DNA of 64,000 nt from Paenibacillus sp. MBLB1832 (GTDB taxonomy: Bacteria > Bacillota > Bacilli > Paenibacillales > NBRC-103111), in assembly GCF_032271945.1 (NCBI RefSeq), contig NZ_CP130319.1, positions 2,623,001 to 2,687,000 on the forward strand, written 5' to 3'. Position 1 is the stretch's first letter. The number at the start of each line of letters is the position of its first letter. Below are positions 62,989 through 64,000 of the stretch, piece by piece. The position numbers and the translations under genes were made by a program. The notes beneath the pieces were generated by a model. The model searched no databases. It was not told where the DNA came from and was given only the letters and a program-made list of their open reading frames with translations.

Positions 62989-63273
62989 TTACTTTTTAAA
63001 ATGTGAGGACAAGTACTTGTAAACGACCCCTAATGCACCAATGTAGTAGAAGACTTTGATAATGAAATCGGAATGATCTAATGGCATCATGTTGGATAAT
63101 AGGAATAAAGGGAATACGTAATACAAGAGACCTTGCAAGTAAGACATAATCATAGAGCTCGAGAATGTGCCTGTTGTGAGTGATTTAACAAAATCAACGA
63201 CAAAGCTCAGACCCATGACCCCTAAGACAAGCCACATTGTGTAAAGCATTAAACCCGTCAGTGTAAGTGTCAT
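62989..63273 (-). CDS. Small integral membrane protein, unrecognised
   Basis: The 94-residue protein has three hydrophobic segments (LMLYTMWLVLGVMGLSFVV, LQGLLYYVFPLFLLS and IIKVFYYIGALGVVYKYL) and a Lys/His-rich C-terminus. A GGAGGTGAG site precedes the ATG at 63271-63273. No family is recognised; the size recalls holin-like proteins but nothing else supports that. It is flanked by its own terminator and lies upstream of no obvious partner. Confidence 0.65.
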   Translation of the reverse strand: MTLTLTGLMLYTMWLVLGVMGLSFVVDFVKSLTTGTFSSSMIMSYLQGLLYYVFPLFLLSNMMPLDHSDFIIKVFYYIGALGVVYKYLSSHFKK

Positions 63274-63366
63274 GTTTGACTCACCTCCACATACGAAGAT
63301 TTGCTTTCGTTACATTCTATGCATGGAGTTGACAAGTCGTGCTAGGTCACCCGAAAAAAAGCAACG

Positions 63367-64000
63367 TTACGTATGCATGGACTTTCGAAAGAGAAGTGGA
63401 GAAACGCCGACATATTTCTTGAATATCCGCGAAAAATAAAATTCATCCTTATAGCCAAGTGAACTTGCAATGACTTTTACGGAATCCGTCGTGTTAAGCA
63501 AAATGTTTTTGGCCTCGGCCATTTTCATCCTATGTATATAGGTATTTAATGGGAACCCCGAGTAGTCATTCACAATTCTTCGCAGTGTTGATAATGAAAT
63601 ATGGTGCCGATTAGCAAATGCTTGGGCATCAAAAGCTTGATAGATGGAAAGTGTGAGATCTTCTATCAGATTACTATGCTGCTGAGATTTTGGCGTATCC
63701 GAGGATGCTTCCGCACCTTGTATGAATTCAAATAATAGGGATTCAACAAGCAAAGCAGCACGATCAATATTGCCCGGAATACCGCTTTCCATCAGGTTAA
63801 AAATGCGCTCAATGCGATGCTGCTGCGCGGCATCTTCCGTTCCAACTTGCTTAACTTGATCGAGTTGCGTCAGCCAGCTTTCTTGCCATTCTTTGATACG
63901 TGAACCCTCCAACGAGAAATAAAATTCATCCCAATAGCCGCCAGGCGCAGGGCCGTAATGATATGTGCAATTGGGGCGAAAAACAAATAAACTGCCGCTT
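63367..64000 (-). CDS. AraC-family transcriptional regulator (5' end outside window)
   Basis: The frame stays open to the window edge on the minus strand, so the gene starts outside. Visible are the end of an AraC-type cupin sensor domain (SLFVFRPNCTYHYGP and GGYWDEFYFSLEG), a linker, and a C-terminal two-helix-turn-helix domain (ISLSTLRRIVNDYSGFP, then IASSLGYKDEFYFSRIFKKY near the end), all typical. Such regulators often control sugar-use genes next to them; the target here is outside the window. Confidence 0.88.
   Translation of the reverse strand, partial: SGSLFVFRPNCTYHYGPAPGGYWDEFYFSLEGSRIKEWQESWLTQLDQVKQVGTEDAAQQHRIERIFNLMESGIPGNIDRAALLVESLLFEFIQGAEASSDTPKSQQHSNLIEDLTLSIYQAFDAQAFANRHHISLSTLRRIVNDYSGFPLNTYIHRMKMAEAKNILLNTTDSVKVIASSLGYKDEFYFSRIFKKYVGVSPLLFRKSMHT

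Noticed and set aside
1..64000. CRISPR array, prophage or integrated plasmid
   Set aside because: No regularly spaced repeats, phage structural genes or replication genes were seen; the IS3 element is the only mobile element found.

Overview
The window is one contiguous stretch of chromosome from an endospore-forming member of the Bacillales, most likely Paenibacillus or a close relative. Sporulation genes show this (dpaA/dpaB, spoVS, sleB, spoIIIE/ftsK), as does a gene order that follows the Bacillus subtilis infB-to-ricA region almost step by step. AGGAGG-type ribosome binding sites are used throughout and TTG and GTG starts are common. No rRNA, tRNA or CRISPR array was seen. The genus is inferred from the gene set and was not tested.

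Bases 1-8112 hold the translation and RNA block: infB (5' end outside the window), rbfA, nrnA, truB, ribF, then rpsO and pnp. Bases 8269-14986 hold ylxY, the M16 protease mlpA, dut, and the dipicolinate/lysine cluster dpaA-dpaB-dapG-dapA. The asd gene normally found between dpaB and dapG is reduced to a short frameshifted remnant. Bases 15158-28071 hold RNase J, tepA, ylzJ, spoIIIE/ftsK, the spore cortex-lytic gene sleB, the ymfF-ymfH-ymfI trio, ymfJ, a lipoprotein gene, ymfK and rodZ. Bases 28215-37209 hold yajQ, rimO, pgsA, cinA, recA (with an SOS box), recX, rny (with a structured leader), ymdB and spoVS.

From 37351 the accessory content rises: an M19 dipeptidase, the 2-oxoacid:ferredoxin oxidoreductase korA-korB, a PduL phosphotransacylase and an MHYT-PAS-GGDEF-EAL protein. 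Then come miaB, ricA, an orphan PhnC-like ATPase and a low-molecular-weight phosphatase. An IS3-family element (48024-49487) sits inside the bidirectional terminator that once separated the phosphatase from a convergent KinB-like sensor kinase. A short cysteine-rich ORF precedes a second, differently arranged oxidoreductase (gamma-delta plus alpha-beta fusions). The right end carries an NlpC/P60 hydrolase, YkuK, a phosphotransferase, an aldo/keto reductase, a XerS-like recombinase, a SigV/RsiV-type sigma and anti-sigma pair, small conserved proteins and the 3' part of an AraC regulator.

The most unusual observations are the asd remnant, the IS inserted in a terminator while carrying its own terminator in its left end, the unannotated cysteine-rich ORF, the multi-hairpin leader of rny, a terminator for the recombinase gene lying inside the end of the convergent reductase gene, and two separate ferredoxin-linked oxidoreductases within 16 kb.
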